Source of the DNA: Ciona intestinalis
Lineage: Eukaryota; Chordata; Ascidiacea; Phlebobranchia; Cionidae
NCBI RefSeq assembly: GCF_000224145.3
Contig: NC_020177.2
Span: 122,130 to 186,129 of the forward strand
Direction of reading: 5' to 3'
DNA length: 64,000 nt
This document shows positions 51,417 through 62,724 of the stretch, in pieces. Each line of letters opens with the position of its first letter. Position 1 is the stretch's first letter. The notes under the pieces are model-generated. The model made no database searches. It saw nothing but the letters and a program-made list of their open reading frames with translations, and was not told the origin of the DNA. Both the position numbers and the translations under genes were made by a program.

Positions 51417-54400
51417 ATGACGGACGTTTTGTTTAAGAAGCAATTAAAGCTTGTTGTTGTAAGTATTTCGTGTCTAGTATTGTTAATGTAATAGTGTGTA
51501 TCGGAGTTCGTTATATTTTATTTGACGCCCATGTTGTAACTCGACAATGAGCATGAGGTGTATGAATACACCATGTGTGTCTGGTGCATAAGAAGACACC
51601 CATGTTATAACTGAGGTGTATGAATACACCATGTGTGTCTGGTGTATAAGAAGGCACCCATGTTGTAACTTGACAGTGAGCATGAGGTGTATGAATACAC
51701 CATGTGTGTCTGGTGTATAAGAAGGCACCCATGTTGTAACTCGACAGTGAGCATGAGGTGTATGAATACACCATGTGTGTCTGGTGTATAAGAAGACACC
51801 CATGTTATAACTCAACAGTGAGCATGAGGTGTATGAATACACCATGTGTGTCTGGTGTATAAGCAGACACCCATGTTATAACTTGACAGTGAGCATGGGG
51901 TGTATGAATACACCATGTGTGTCTGGTGTATAAGAAGACACCCATGTTATAACTTGACAGTGAGCATGAGGTGTATGAATTCACCATGTGTGTCTGGTGT
52001 ATAAGAAGACACCCATGTTATAACTCCACAGTGAGCATGAGGTGTATGAATACACCATGTGTCTGGTGTATAAGAAGACACCCATGTTATAACTTGACAA
52101 TGAGCATGAGGTGTATGAATACACCATATGTGTCTGGTGTATAAGAAGACATCCATGTTATAACTCCACAGTGAGCATGAGGTGTATGAATACACCATGT
52201 GTCTGGTGTATAAGAAGACACCCATGTTATAACTTGACAGTGAGCATGAGGTGTATGAATACACCATGTGTGTCTGGTGTATAAGAAGACACCCATGTTA
52301 TAACTTGACAGTGAGCATGAGGTGTATGAATACACCATATGTGTCTGGTGTATAAGAAGACACCCATGTTATAACTTGACAGTGAACATTAGGTGTATGA
52401 ATACACCATATGTGTCTGGTGTATAAGAAGACACCCATGTTATAACTTGACAGTGAGCATGAGGTGTATGAATACACCATGTGTGTCTGGTGTATAAGAA
52501 GACATCCATGTTATAACTTGACAGTGAGCATGAGCTACATACAGGCAGCAGCATTACTCCAACTATCAATCGAGTTAATGGCCGCATATTGTGCCATGGT
52601 GACATCTGATTGGACACCTGATCGGAAGCACCACCCTCCCCTACCTGACATCATACTTGGTAACGTCACACGACGTAAATGGGGAATGCAGCTGGCAGAA
52701 TACGTCATAGTTACCACCATTGTCGTAAACTTAGTGAATGTTGCCATGAAACGAAACGGGTAAGATGCAGTGGAAGAGGACTTTGCCTATACAGTTATAT
52801 TATACCGGTGCCGTCGTACAGTGGTCAGCGCGCCTGGTTATATGGTATATAGGGTACGGGTTTAAAGCTTGACCCTGGTATCATTGTGGGCGTGTGTGTG
52901 CCATCGGGCAATACATCCACAAAGTTACATACGTGGTAACTTGTAAGTGGGCACGAGGTGTATGAAACAGAACACCCGTGTTATAACAACTGTTGTTGGC
53001 CCGCCATGCGAGGATAAATATTAATTCATGTTCGTTTTTGTATGGTTGAGGGTCCCCCACTTGGACACCCCCTATATGAAGACTAATTATTTGCAGACTT
53101 GTAATTCTCCGCCGAGGATTCTACCTTTGCGCCATCGCAGTGCTTTACAAAGCACCCCTAATGCTTTCAACTAATCTTCCTGTCTCCGCAACAGATATGA
53201 ACTGTCCACGTAAGTTGCAAATTATCATTTAGTAGGGCGGGGTAAATGGGACACCTTTTCATTCTAGTTCCTAGTTCCATTTGGTAGTACACAAAGAACA
53301 TTCAATTATAAAACCGTATTCTCACGTCTTCTATAGACCGTTGTTAATTGTTTAAAACACGATCAAGGTACTTGGGTAATATGTGCTAAAGGTGTCCTGT
53401 CTTCCCCCACTCTACTAAATAAATGTACTGCAGTGTAGCTCACATAAATACACCTAGCGGCTTGATATTTTTTTTTCTTTTTTTAATGGGCTCTTACATT
53501 GTCCTATGACCCCACTCATATAGAACTTACTAAACATAAAACAAAACATCACATCCCCAGCTCCAATGTTGACTTTAACACGTCGTGTCGCACCTGCAGT
53601 CCGCTACCTTATTGGAGGCGGCATGACCATCAATTCTGTTCATTGTTGTGGGGATTATATATTTAGTGGCCATGTAGCGCACATATCAATGCTTATGCTG
53701 GTACTCATACACAGTAAGTAGCCTATACATAAATGTTGGTAACTTGTTTATCCTCGCATGGCGGAGCAACAAAAGTCGTTATAACTCGGGTGTTCTGTTT
53801 CAAACACCTCGTGTAAGCTTACGAGTTACCACGTATTTATCTTTAATGTTAAGTATTTCAGTTTCCTGGACGCAACGGAAAGGACAAAATATAAGGTTCA
53901 AATTTCTGTGGATAGCGACCGCGCTTTTTACCCGCTTAGTTTCTTATATTTACCCGTAAGCGTGCTCTATAACGATTGTCGTTATGTCGTTACTTCCTTC
54001 ATTAGTAATTAAAGTTGTGTTATACTTTTACAACATCGAATGTATCTTATTTAAACTTTATATTCCAGACACTCGAAACCGACTGATTCCATTCGTTTCA
54101 ATATTTGTATCTTTTGTTGGATATCTGGCAATCCTATTAGCGCATGAACATTACACAGTGGATGTGTGAGTACAATTTGTATCTCATAAAAAACTGTCAT
54201 TTATTTCCTTAACAACTGCTGCGTTGCTGCTAACTTCCTTCTCATCGTTGTTATTATTCTCGCAGCTTTAAACGAAGAGTTAAAATAATCAATGTTTTGT
54301 AACGCATGACCACTCAATTCAGAAACCAAGCCAATTCAATTTATTGCAATTCTAGGTAAAATGTCTCGAAACTACCGGAACAGTAACTTAAAATATTTAT

Positions 54401-55280
54401 CAAGCTTCTGGAACATTGTTCCGGTGAATTACGGTTTTGATACGGTAGGGTGGGGAAAGATGGGACACCTTCTTACTTTATTTTCTCGTCCCATCGAGTA
54501 GTGAACAAAGAACATTCAAAGAATTATAAAACTATATTACAACGACTTTAGAATGTTTGGATAATTTGTGCTAAAAGTGTCCCATCTTCCCCCACCCTAC
54601 TATATAATGCGGTTAATCATATATAGTATAACATAACATCCGAATGAAACGCCGTCATAACCTAACTATGGATGTTATTACAATAAACTTGAATTGTATT
54701 CACAGCCTTCTCGCCCTGCTTGTGACGTCACAAACCTATTTCGCGTTCCACGTCATGAACAAGATTGATAATCCTCCGTTAATGAGAAAGGTGGGTACAG
54801 TGTACGTATTGAAGGAATGTAACTTATTTATCCTCGCATGATGGGGCAATGACAGTCGTTATAACACGGGTGTTCTGTTTCATACACCTCGTGCCCGCTT
54901 ACGAGTTACCACGTATGTAACTTAGTGGTGATTGTTTTCTGTATATGGTTTACAATTTAGACGAAAAACGTTTCCGAGCCTCGCACCCAAACCTCGTGAC
55001 TAGAAGCATACGCGCTAACCACACCAGTTATATATGTGCAAACCTATACTGTTCACGACTACCACAGACCGTTGTTATTTGTTTGAAACACGATCGGGAT
55101 ATTTGGATATTATGTTCTAAATGTGCCCCATCTTTCCCCACCCTACTATATGTGTACAAACCCAATGTTCATCTACCCCAGATTTTGTTTCCTTTCTACG
55201 ATTACTTTGAAGGCGACAAGTCAATCAACGATGAACTCGATCAAAGTTTATTCGAGTTGGTTAAATTCAAACTAAGGTAA
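51417..55280 (+). CDS. Divergent sphingomyelin-synthase-like paralogue, no SAM domain
   Basis: Exons: 51417-51458, 52545-52759, 53097-53209, 53561-53713, 54069-54165, 54706-54790, 55182-55280; 267 aa. Motifs: TPDRKHHPPLPDIILGNV, CCGDYIFSGHV, LLAHEHYTVDV. The catalytic triad is complete (His161, His202, Asp206). Three exons (215, 113 and 153 bp) have the same length and phase as SAMD8 exons 4-6, so it arose by duplication of the neighbour and lost the SAM and linker exons. The rest is highly diverged, including the C-terminal cytosolic tail (FELVKFKLR). The first exon (MTDVLFKKQLKLVV) is inferred from an ATG and a GTAAGT donor. The active site is retained, so it may be an enzyme, but the head-group donor cannot be told. 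Confidence 0.82.
51535..52535. repeat. 71-bp minisatellite, about 14 copies
   Basis: Unit containing GAGGTGTATGAATACACCAT and AAGACACCCATGTTATAACT, period 71 bp (for example 51681, 51752, 51823). Some units lack 2-8 bp. It shares short words (GAGGTGTATGAA, GTTATAAC) with the SINE tail, so it may be an offshoot. It ends 10 bp before the acceptor of exon 2 of the paralogue. All long minus-strand open frames here are artefacts. Confidence 0.93.
52815..53025 (+). mobile_element. SINE, complete
   Basis: Head (TACAGTGGTCAGCGCGCCTG, GGTTTAAAGCTTGACC), CATTGTGGGCGTGTGTGTGC, and tail (GCACGAGGTGTATGAAACAG, GCGAGGATAAATA), in intron 2 of the paralogue. The middle of the body is deleted. Confidence 0.75.
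53230..53418. mobile_element. MITE, GATGGGACACC family
   Basis: Left AGTAGGGCGGGGTAAATGGG, right AAGGTGTCCTGTCTTCCCCC; both ends present. Intron 3 of the paralogue. Confidence 0.8.
53740..53840 (-). mobile_element. SINE tail fragment
   Basis: TTGTTTATCCTCGCATGGCG, GTTATAACTCGGGTGTTCTG and CTTACGAGTTACCACGTA: the tail alone, reverse orientation, in intron 4 of the paralogue. Confidence 0.7.
54443..54603. mobile_element. MITE, GATGGGACACC family, internally deleted
   Basis: Left GGTAGGGTGGGGAAAGATGG, right AAGTGTCCCATCTTCCCCCA. About 160 bp, missing the GACCGTTGTTAATTGTTTAA part. Intron 5 of the paralogue. Confidence 0.85.
54815..55150. mobile_element. SINE (reverse) interrupted by a MITE half
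   Basis: Reverse SINE tail (TTTATCCTCGCATGATGGGG, ACACCTCGTGCCCGCTTACG) and part of the body to about 55015, followed by the right half of a MITE (GACCGTTGTTATTTGTTTGA, CCCATCTTTCCCCACCCTAC). Intron 6 of the paralogue. Confidence 0.7.
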
Positions 55281-55309
55281 GATGGTTCAATATGGTGTAT
55301 TGTTGCCAA

Positions 55310-55510
55310 CAGATACAATAGTGGATGTATGTTGTAAAAGAGGGTAATTTGTTTCCCACACAGTTGTAAACAAAGAATGTTTCAAGAATTCAATATTATC
55401 ATCCTCGAACAGAGCGTAGTTAATTGTTAAAAACAAGATTCGATAGTATATTATATGATATCATGTGCTAACGGTATCCATCTTACCTCACGGTAATATA
55501 TATTCTACTA
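55310..55510. mobile_element. Decayed MITE
   Basis: GTTTCCCACACAGTTGTAAA, GTGCTAACGGTATCCATCTT and CCTCACGGTAATATA match the TAAG subfamily with many changes. Downstream of the paralogue stop. Confidence 0.55.
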
Positions 55511-55560
55511 TCTTACACCAGAATACCGACTATAGTGACGTAACTATACTTATTATTCAG

Positions 55561-55752
55561 GTCCCACAAGAAAATAACCTGCTGATGACGTCATTACGCG
55601 ATTCAAAATTTAAAGAGCTCGTATTGTTTCTGGAATTTAACGTTTGTGACGTAACACCCATACCACAATGGAGAGATTGTTCATATAATGATTGTGATGT
55701 AATAAACGAATCAGACTGTAATGTGAAACAAGGCAATATAATCTATGTGTAG
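55561..55752 (+). CDS. Possible alternative last exon of the paralogue
   Basis: TTATTCAG acceptor, then an open frame VPQENNLLMTSLRDSKFKEL to a stop at 55752, Cys/Asp-rich at the end. Joining from the GTAAGA after 55276 would put it out of frame (it would stop after eight residues); joining from a weak GTTAAA after FEL would keep it in frame. Unsupported outside the sequence. Confidence 0.25.
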   Translation, partial: VPQENNLLMTSLRDSKFKELVLFLEFNVCDVTPIPQWRDCSYNDCDVINESDCNVKQGNIIYV

Positions 55753-56491
55753 CTGATATCATCTATTTTAACGCACGCTTCGCAAGAATTTGAATTTTTT
55801 TATTATTACGTCATAGTTATAAACAAAAAGTAGGTTTGCGCCAAAAAATTAGAAACATAGTTTTCTATGACTTTGATCACAACAGGGGATTCTCCATCAG
55901 TAAGATGATCTTCTTGTAGCGTACGTAGCAACGAGCGTTAGCAGCGTAGAAACCTGCTTTCTATGGCTTTGTAAGCAACGAATGCTGGTCGGGGCGTAGT
56001 GTTTTACAACGTATCGTAGTAGGAGTCAAAATATTTTATTATTTTGTCAAACATACGCATTATAAAGAAGTGAAAATCGCTGGTTCAAACATTACAAATT
56101 AGTATTGATTTTTTAAATTGGTTTTACACTTTGGAAGCCGATCAAATCATGAAACTTTAGGTCAACATTTCACATAACATATAGAGATTGTTACTAAACG
56201 ATGATATTATTGGGTTTGTTTTGTAAAGATATTATTTTGTTTAAAGTGGCGGCAAACAAGAATAGCCTTAGTGAGCTTGACTAAATTACCATCATTCGTC
56301 AAATAATCGTCATGTTTTTATATATTCTGTGTCAATCAAATGAGAAAAGTTTACTTAATTTTTTTACCTAATATAGGGATTGTTACTAAGCATCGTTGTT
56401 ACTGGGTGTGTTGTGCACAACGTATCACAGGAGGCTACACGAATCACAGTGATGAAAGCTTATATACAATAATACATGTATCAGCTAAAAT
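55753..56491. other. 5' flank of the kinase-Kelch gene
   Basis: Two related phrases, GAAACATAGTTTTCTATGAC (55850) and GAAACCTGCTTTCTATGGCT (55950), and two more near 56187 and 56378 (GATTGTTACTAA), mark a degenerate internal repeat. No exon recognised; promoter expected here. Confidence 0.4.
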
Positions 56492-59400
56492 ATGGGGCTG
56501 AAGAAATATGATCAAAGTGAATTCCCAACTGAGTTCAACAATGATAACTTTAAAGTGGTTGGAACAGGAGGTTTTGGTGAAGTTCAAGTTTGTTACCACG
56601 CATTACTGGGCAGGGTGGCTCTGAAGTTGTTTCGTATCACTGGAAGCAATGAAGGAATTCAAAAGGCTAGAAAGGAGTAAGAAATTTCTTGTTATTCCTA
56701 CATTTTTCTTCTGATTTTAATATTGTTTAATTAAATGTTGTTTACTTTAATTTACATTGTATTGCCTGTAGGGTGTACCAGTCATACCTTTATTCAAAAC
56801 ATTTTTTTATTGTTGTATTAATGAGCCTGTTTTAACAACTGTTGTTTTACCGTTACTACCTGTCTTTTCACTTTTGTAAACTTTCCCGTTTTTCTTTATC
56901 ATGACCATAGAGGGGCAATAAATTTCATTCATTTCCATTTTCCCCTATAGCTTTCCCATGGGTGTTTCCCCAAGCTACATACCTCAGGTGTTTCCCCGGA
57001 GCTATTCACCCAATTATTTCCTTTCCAGATATTTTTCTTAATTGTCGTTTCTTTATTTATCTTGTATTTCTAATATAAGGAGATCAGTGTTGCGTGGTTA
57101 CATTTTATAAACACAAGATGAAGTTACCAATAAACCAAATCGCTACATTATACGAATAACAACATTTAAAAATCTCTTGAATACTAACAGGTTAGAAAAT
57201 GAAGCAAAATTCTCCAACGAATGAAGCATCCCCACATTGTCACCTTCTATGGTGTGACATCACTTTTTGGAAGGGAGGGTCTTGTGATGGAATTCATGGA
57301 AGGTGGCAACTTGAATGAACTTCTCATGTCTAAGATAGTTCTGTCTTGGACTGAGCGTCTTCAACTCTCGCTTGAATTGATATCAGCCATCAGTTACTTG
57401 CACAACCACGATAAAAAGAAAGCTTTCGTCCATGGTGACATAAAACCACAGAATATTCTTCTCACAAAGTCCAGGAGTCTGAAACTTGCCGACTTTGGTT
57501 CAGTGAACATCAGACAACGAACAGGTGCCAGCACAACAACATTCGAAATTTCTCATTCAACGCAACACACATGGCCATTCACCGCTCCTGAGTTTTTTAA
57601 GGATCTCTTTGCAGATAAAACACCGGCCATGGATATCTACAGGTAACTTATTTCTACACAACAAACATCACATAATTAGTTATTGTTTAACACCCGTTCA
57701 TATGTATCTTAGGTTTGAGTGTTGGCATAATGCTTAGGTTTCATATTAACTGATTTAATCTTAATTGATTATGACAGGTGAATATTTTCCAACAGTTATG
57801 GTATCATTGTGTACGAAGTGTTGACAAGAATACGAGCGTACTCTGATTCTACCGCTGGGAAAGAAATTTTTGTAGAACACATTTGCAATGGTAAGAGGCC
57901 CAACCAAAGCAAATTGGATGTGGTGGATAAGCAATTGAAACAACACCAAAAACAAGATCATGAAATTTTCCTCAAGTTACAATCTCTTATGAAGGAATGC
58001 TGGCAGCATGAACCAACCAAACGACCCAAAGCTACAAAAAGTAAATAAATGTTTCTGTGTTTCTTTTTACAATACCAATCGTTGTGTAGCTAAGCAGTTA
58101 AAAGTATCAGTTGTTTTTGTCTAAAAGTAAGATTACAATTATTATAGTTTTCCTTATTTTTGATCACAACAAAAACTTTTAAAAAACATTTTTTTGTTAT
58201 TAATAGTTTTGGAAACCATCACCCAACAAATAGATGAGTTACATGCCACGGAAGGTTTAGGTCTGTATAATAATGCTAAGCTATTAAACATGGTAATGAA
58301 AGATTTTTTTATAGATATGGAAGCCCTGACCCATGAGTTACCTACCATGGATGGTTCAGGTAAATATGATAATGCAGAAACATTAAACATGAAAATGTTA
58401 TTGTTATTTTTAATAGTTTTGGAAACCGCTACCACCACGTTAAGGGGTGAAGTGACTGACATTGATACATTGGAATCTGAACAACTTGACCAAGCTTCTT
58501 ATTATGGTTGGTATAATAAACATTAAAGGTATGATAAAGTGGGCTGAATATAGACAGTAGCAAATATATATTTATATATTTTCTAAACAACATTTATATC
58601 ACAGACATATACTACTAAACATGAGGTTTATTGTTATTTTCAGAAGTGTCTGGTCAACAACTTAATGCCAGAGATCTTCCAGGTATGAATAATAATATTA
58701 AATTTATCAACGCAACATGTAAACGTGTAGCTCATTTATTCTAAATATGATTTCCTGCTTAAATAATCTGTCTACTCATACAACCTTATAACTTAGCAAG
58801 CATGAATCCTGATTATAAAGTATCAATAATTCTATGTTTATGTTGTGTGATGTTACAATGAAACAATAAACAACATGTTCATCATGGAGTTAATATTGAA
58901 CAAAATAATCCAAGTTCAATTACTTCAGTTGCTGCATAATGTTTATTTCACTTCAAAATAGAAGCTGCATGCATGATTGTGGGTGGTAAGAATACACAGA
59001 AACTTGTTCAAATTTATGACATCAACAGAAAAAGTTTCAAACCATTGAAGGTTGGTTTATTGATATTACTACATATTTTATAATTTGATCAAAATATAAA
59101 ACAATTAACATTATTACCACAAAGCTNNNAAGTGTAACAAAAGATTTGTTTGATTTTCCTTTCGAACAAATTCTAGGTATTTTCGGCCAAGTTTTAACCA
59201 AAGTTTTTATTTGTATTGGTCTTCCACATGCTATCTTACTAGGAATCCTAGGTACCTAGAAACTCATTGTAAACTTGTTTTATTTACTAAATTAATAAAG
59301 TAAATTTTAAAATATTTGATTTTATCCACAGTCAACCTTGTATGAAAGGTGGGGTTCAACCAGTGTGAAGATAAACAACCATGTTTATACGGCTGGTGGT

Positions 59401-62400
59401 CGTGGATCCAAGTCTGTCGAATGTTTGAATTTAAACCAAGTTGATGGTGATTGGAATATTGTGGCATCTATGAAGAAACAACGATGTCTTGCAGCATCTG
59501 CTGTGTTAAACGGTTGGTTCCTTATTGTGTTTAACAATATATTGGTTTTTACTATTGTAAAAAAATGTTTAGATATTATTAACCCCTCCTAGTGTTAACA
59601 GTATATTGGGGTGGGCTAGTTTACTTACTGGCTTAGGTTTGAAATAAGTTTATCTTCGTTACCAAACACATAAAGTAATTTTATGTTTTTCACTGGTAAT
59701 AAATACTATGGTGGTATAACTGATTATTTTTTAAATTATGAAAAAAATATTCCAGATCAAATGTGTGTAGCAGGAGGATGGGGTGATGGTTTTGATATAT
59801 TCTCATCAGTTGAATTATACGATCCAGTGGTGAATACATGGACAAACATTGCTCCAATGAAAACTAAACGACAGGACCATGCTTTTGTTTCTTATAATGG
59901 TTGGTATAATGAATATAAATGTAATGATAAAGTGGGCTGAATATGAACAGTAGCATGTGCACAATGATTCTCAATTCTTTGCGAAAGTAGTCGACTTGAA
60001 AAGACACAGATCACAATACCACATCAAACAATTGATAACACACCAAACAATCCTAAACTAACTAGTATATATGTGTATAGATCATTTTAAACGTTATTAA
60101 GAATTTAGTATCCCTTAAAATGTTTTGGCCTAAGCTAAAAATAAGCTCTGCTATGTCCCCCAACAGCATGTACCTTGTTTACTTTTTTATGTTTACTGTT
60201 GCGGCTGCAAACGTTCTTTTGCCAAAAAGACTCGGAACTCCTTACGCACTTCAGTTTGACACGCTTTTTATTTTAACCACCTTCGTTTGGTTGCAATTCA
60301 TGCGGTAACTAAAAAGAAACGGAATCCACGTAAATATATATAATCTAAAACAGCGATGTCAATCTAAATTAATACCTGAATTTTCGGCGTTTAAAGATTG
60401 CAAATAATAATACAAACAATCGTGTACAAACAATCGTGGGCAATCTGCAATTATGAGAAGAACATTAGTATAAATTAAATAGAAAGAAAATACACGAACA
60501 TACCACGTAGAGAATGTAACCTCTGACCTCTAGTGCCAATCCTTTACTTAAATGAAATCAAAATTATGCGCCAAGAATAAACTGAGATTGCCACGTAAAG
60601 AAACTCAATGAAGCAAAGAAACATAGATATTTAAACTTAAATAAATTTGGCATTCAGCCATCCGTGACATTTACAAAAATTAAATGATCCATACACAGAA
60701 AATCTTCCACACTTGGTATAACAATAAAGTTTTCTTCTTCGGAATTTAAATACGTTTGTTATTACATTTAATTTTTTTAGTCTGGTTGTTACTCTGGGGT
60801 TGATTTTCAATTAAGTATGGGATTTTCAATGTTCAAGAATTTTATATTTTATGCACACTGTTTTAAAAATTACACAATTTACATGTATTCCGTTTACGCA
60901 TGTATATTCCAATATACAATTAGTGGATCTTCCTTGACACTGTTCACTGTGAACCATTGTTTCACTATGTATTAGATCAAACTGGTTTATTTAATATAAT
61001 TTATCCTTATTCTATAAAATTCATTAGAAACACTTTACATTGTTTAATAAAAAGTAGAAATATTGTTAATCTTTAGTTTGATTGTGATCAAATAATTTAA
61101 TGATTTCAAACATAATTCATGTACAGGTCGCTTGTACTCGTTTGGTGGATATATTGGTTCAAATCGTTTAAATTCAATGGAAAGTTACGATCCAAGAGAA
61201 GGGGAATGGGAATTACTAAAACCAATGAATGAGAAAAAATCTGGATTGTGTGGTGTTGTTTACAATGATGAGATTTACGCCATTGGTTTGTTGTTTTATT
61301 CTATATATAAAACATCTAAACTTACAGATTTTATAGCAATATTTTATTGTTATAACACAGGTATTGAAGTTATGCCATACTGGGTATTTTTTTTATTTAT
61401 TTATGTTTAATTTTTCAGTCTCAATATATGTTATTTCACAACTGTAACTGTTACATAAAGTAAAAAATGTGATTCGAATATTTTTGCAAAAATACTAAAA
61501 CATATTTAGAAATTTATTACTGGCTAAAAATATAAAACAGTAAATTTAAAAAGAATTATAAGTGTAAAGCATGTTATCAAGAAATGTAAAACACATTGTG
61601 GATTAAACATCCAACAAAAATGACTTGATTGTGAAGAATTTGTTTTACATTTTTAACTCGACCACACACTGCAAGTCACCCAACTTAAACTGCAAAATAA
61701 TAAATAATATAATTTTACCCAAATACATTTGTACAACTAAATAACATTTAACACATATAATATTCTATTATTATATTAGAATACTGTTTTATTTATAATC
61801 ATCACTCTATACTTTGTACAATGTTTATTAAGGTGGTCGTGGATTGAAAAGTGTCGAGCGGTATAACATACGAACCAACACTTGGACCAAAGTTAGCAGC
61901 TTGAACCACGAACGAGATGGTTCTTGTGCTTGTGTTGTGAATGGGAAGATATACGTCATTGGAGGGTAAGTGGTCATGTTCATGAAGTTGTTAATAGGAG
62001 ACGTGTTCACTATAGGCAGTGGTGCATTAGCAAATTGGATGTCATGCCCCTACCTTTTGTTCATTGTTTACCTTATCTTACTACCTGGTTGATAAATGTT
62101 TTATCATCATTTCAACAGTAACTTGTTTATCAGCAGTTAATACAACGTGTGCATCCCATTTTATACGATCTCCCGCACAGCAATGCTTAGCCTCTTATTA
62201 TGCCCCAACATCAGTCCATGGTCCGATAACAGTCTGTGATACATTTCTTATTCAACTACAAAATGTTGTTGGGACAGTTGTGTCATTTTGGTTTTTAATA
62301 TTTTTTATTTGTATGTTTACTGTTCGTTTATCATCATGTAATGTTATACAAATAAGGAAACCAGCATATATTGCTGAGAAAACATTATTAGGTTTTGATT

Positions 62401-62724
62401 TTTGTTTCAATTTTATCTACTGCTACTGAAATTATTAATAACATTAATCTGGATCAAATTACAAAGTTTCCACCAGTGTATTAGAAGACATGTTAGTGCT
62501 AGCTTGCATAAACAAAGTGATTAGTAATGTTTGAATGAATGTGGTTTAATTAAAGTAGTTGAATAACACCAGACCTACCCATCTAATAATATTAATTATC
62601 TTGTGTTAGTCTTAGTGATGATGTATCAAAATCAATTGAGGCTTATGATGCAACAATCAATGAATGGAAGATTGAAACCAACATGGAGACACCAAGATCT
62701 CATGCATCAGTTGTAGCTTTGTAA
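56492..62724 (+). CDS. Kinase-Kelch fusion protein (TKL/RIPK/IRAK-like)
   Basis: Exons: 56492-56676, 57191-57642 (or from 57205), 57796-58040, 58207-58260, 58315-58359, 58417-58506, 58644-58682, 58962-59050, 59332-59512, 59756-59899, 61127-61285, 61833-61965, 62610-62724. The kinase domain has VGTGGFGEV at 23-31, Lys45 (VALK), HGDIKPQNILL (His-Gly-Asp, as in IRAK/RIP-type kinases), DFGSV, APEFF and a C-lobe ending ECWQHEPTKRPK. A linker of micro-exons follows, then six Kelch repeats (CMIVGG, YTAGGRGSKSVECL, CVAGGWGDGFDIF, YSFGGYIGSNRLNSMESYDP, YAIGGRGLKSVERYN, YVIGGLSDDVSKSIEAYD). Catalytic residues look intact. Exon 2 as read from the obvious acceptor has a frame problem (see findings). Kelch propellers usually bind substrates or actin, so this may target the kinase; that is inference. 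Confidence 0.85.

Noticed and set aside
51483-52480. Series of minus-strand open frames with repeated VYSYTSCSL words
   Set aside because: They are translations of the 71-bp minisatellite in successive frames.
60120-60308. Small hydrophobic frame in Kelch intron 10
   Set aside because: Within a confirmed intron and without homology; chance frame.
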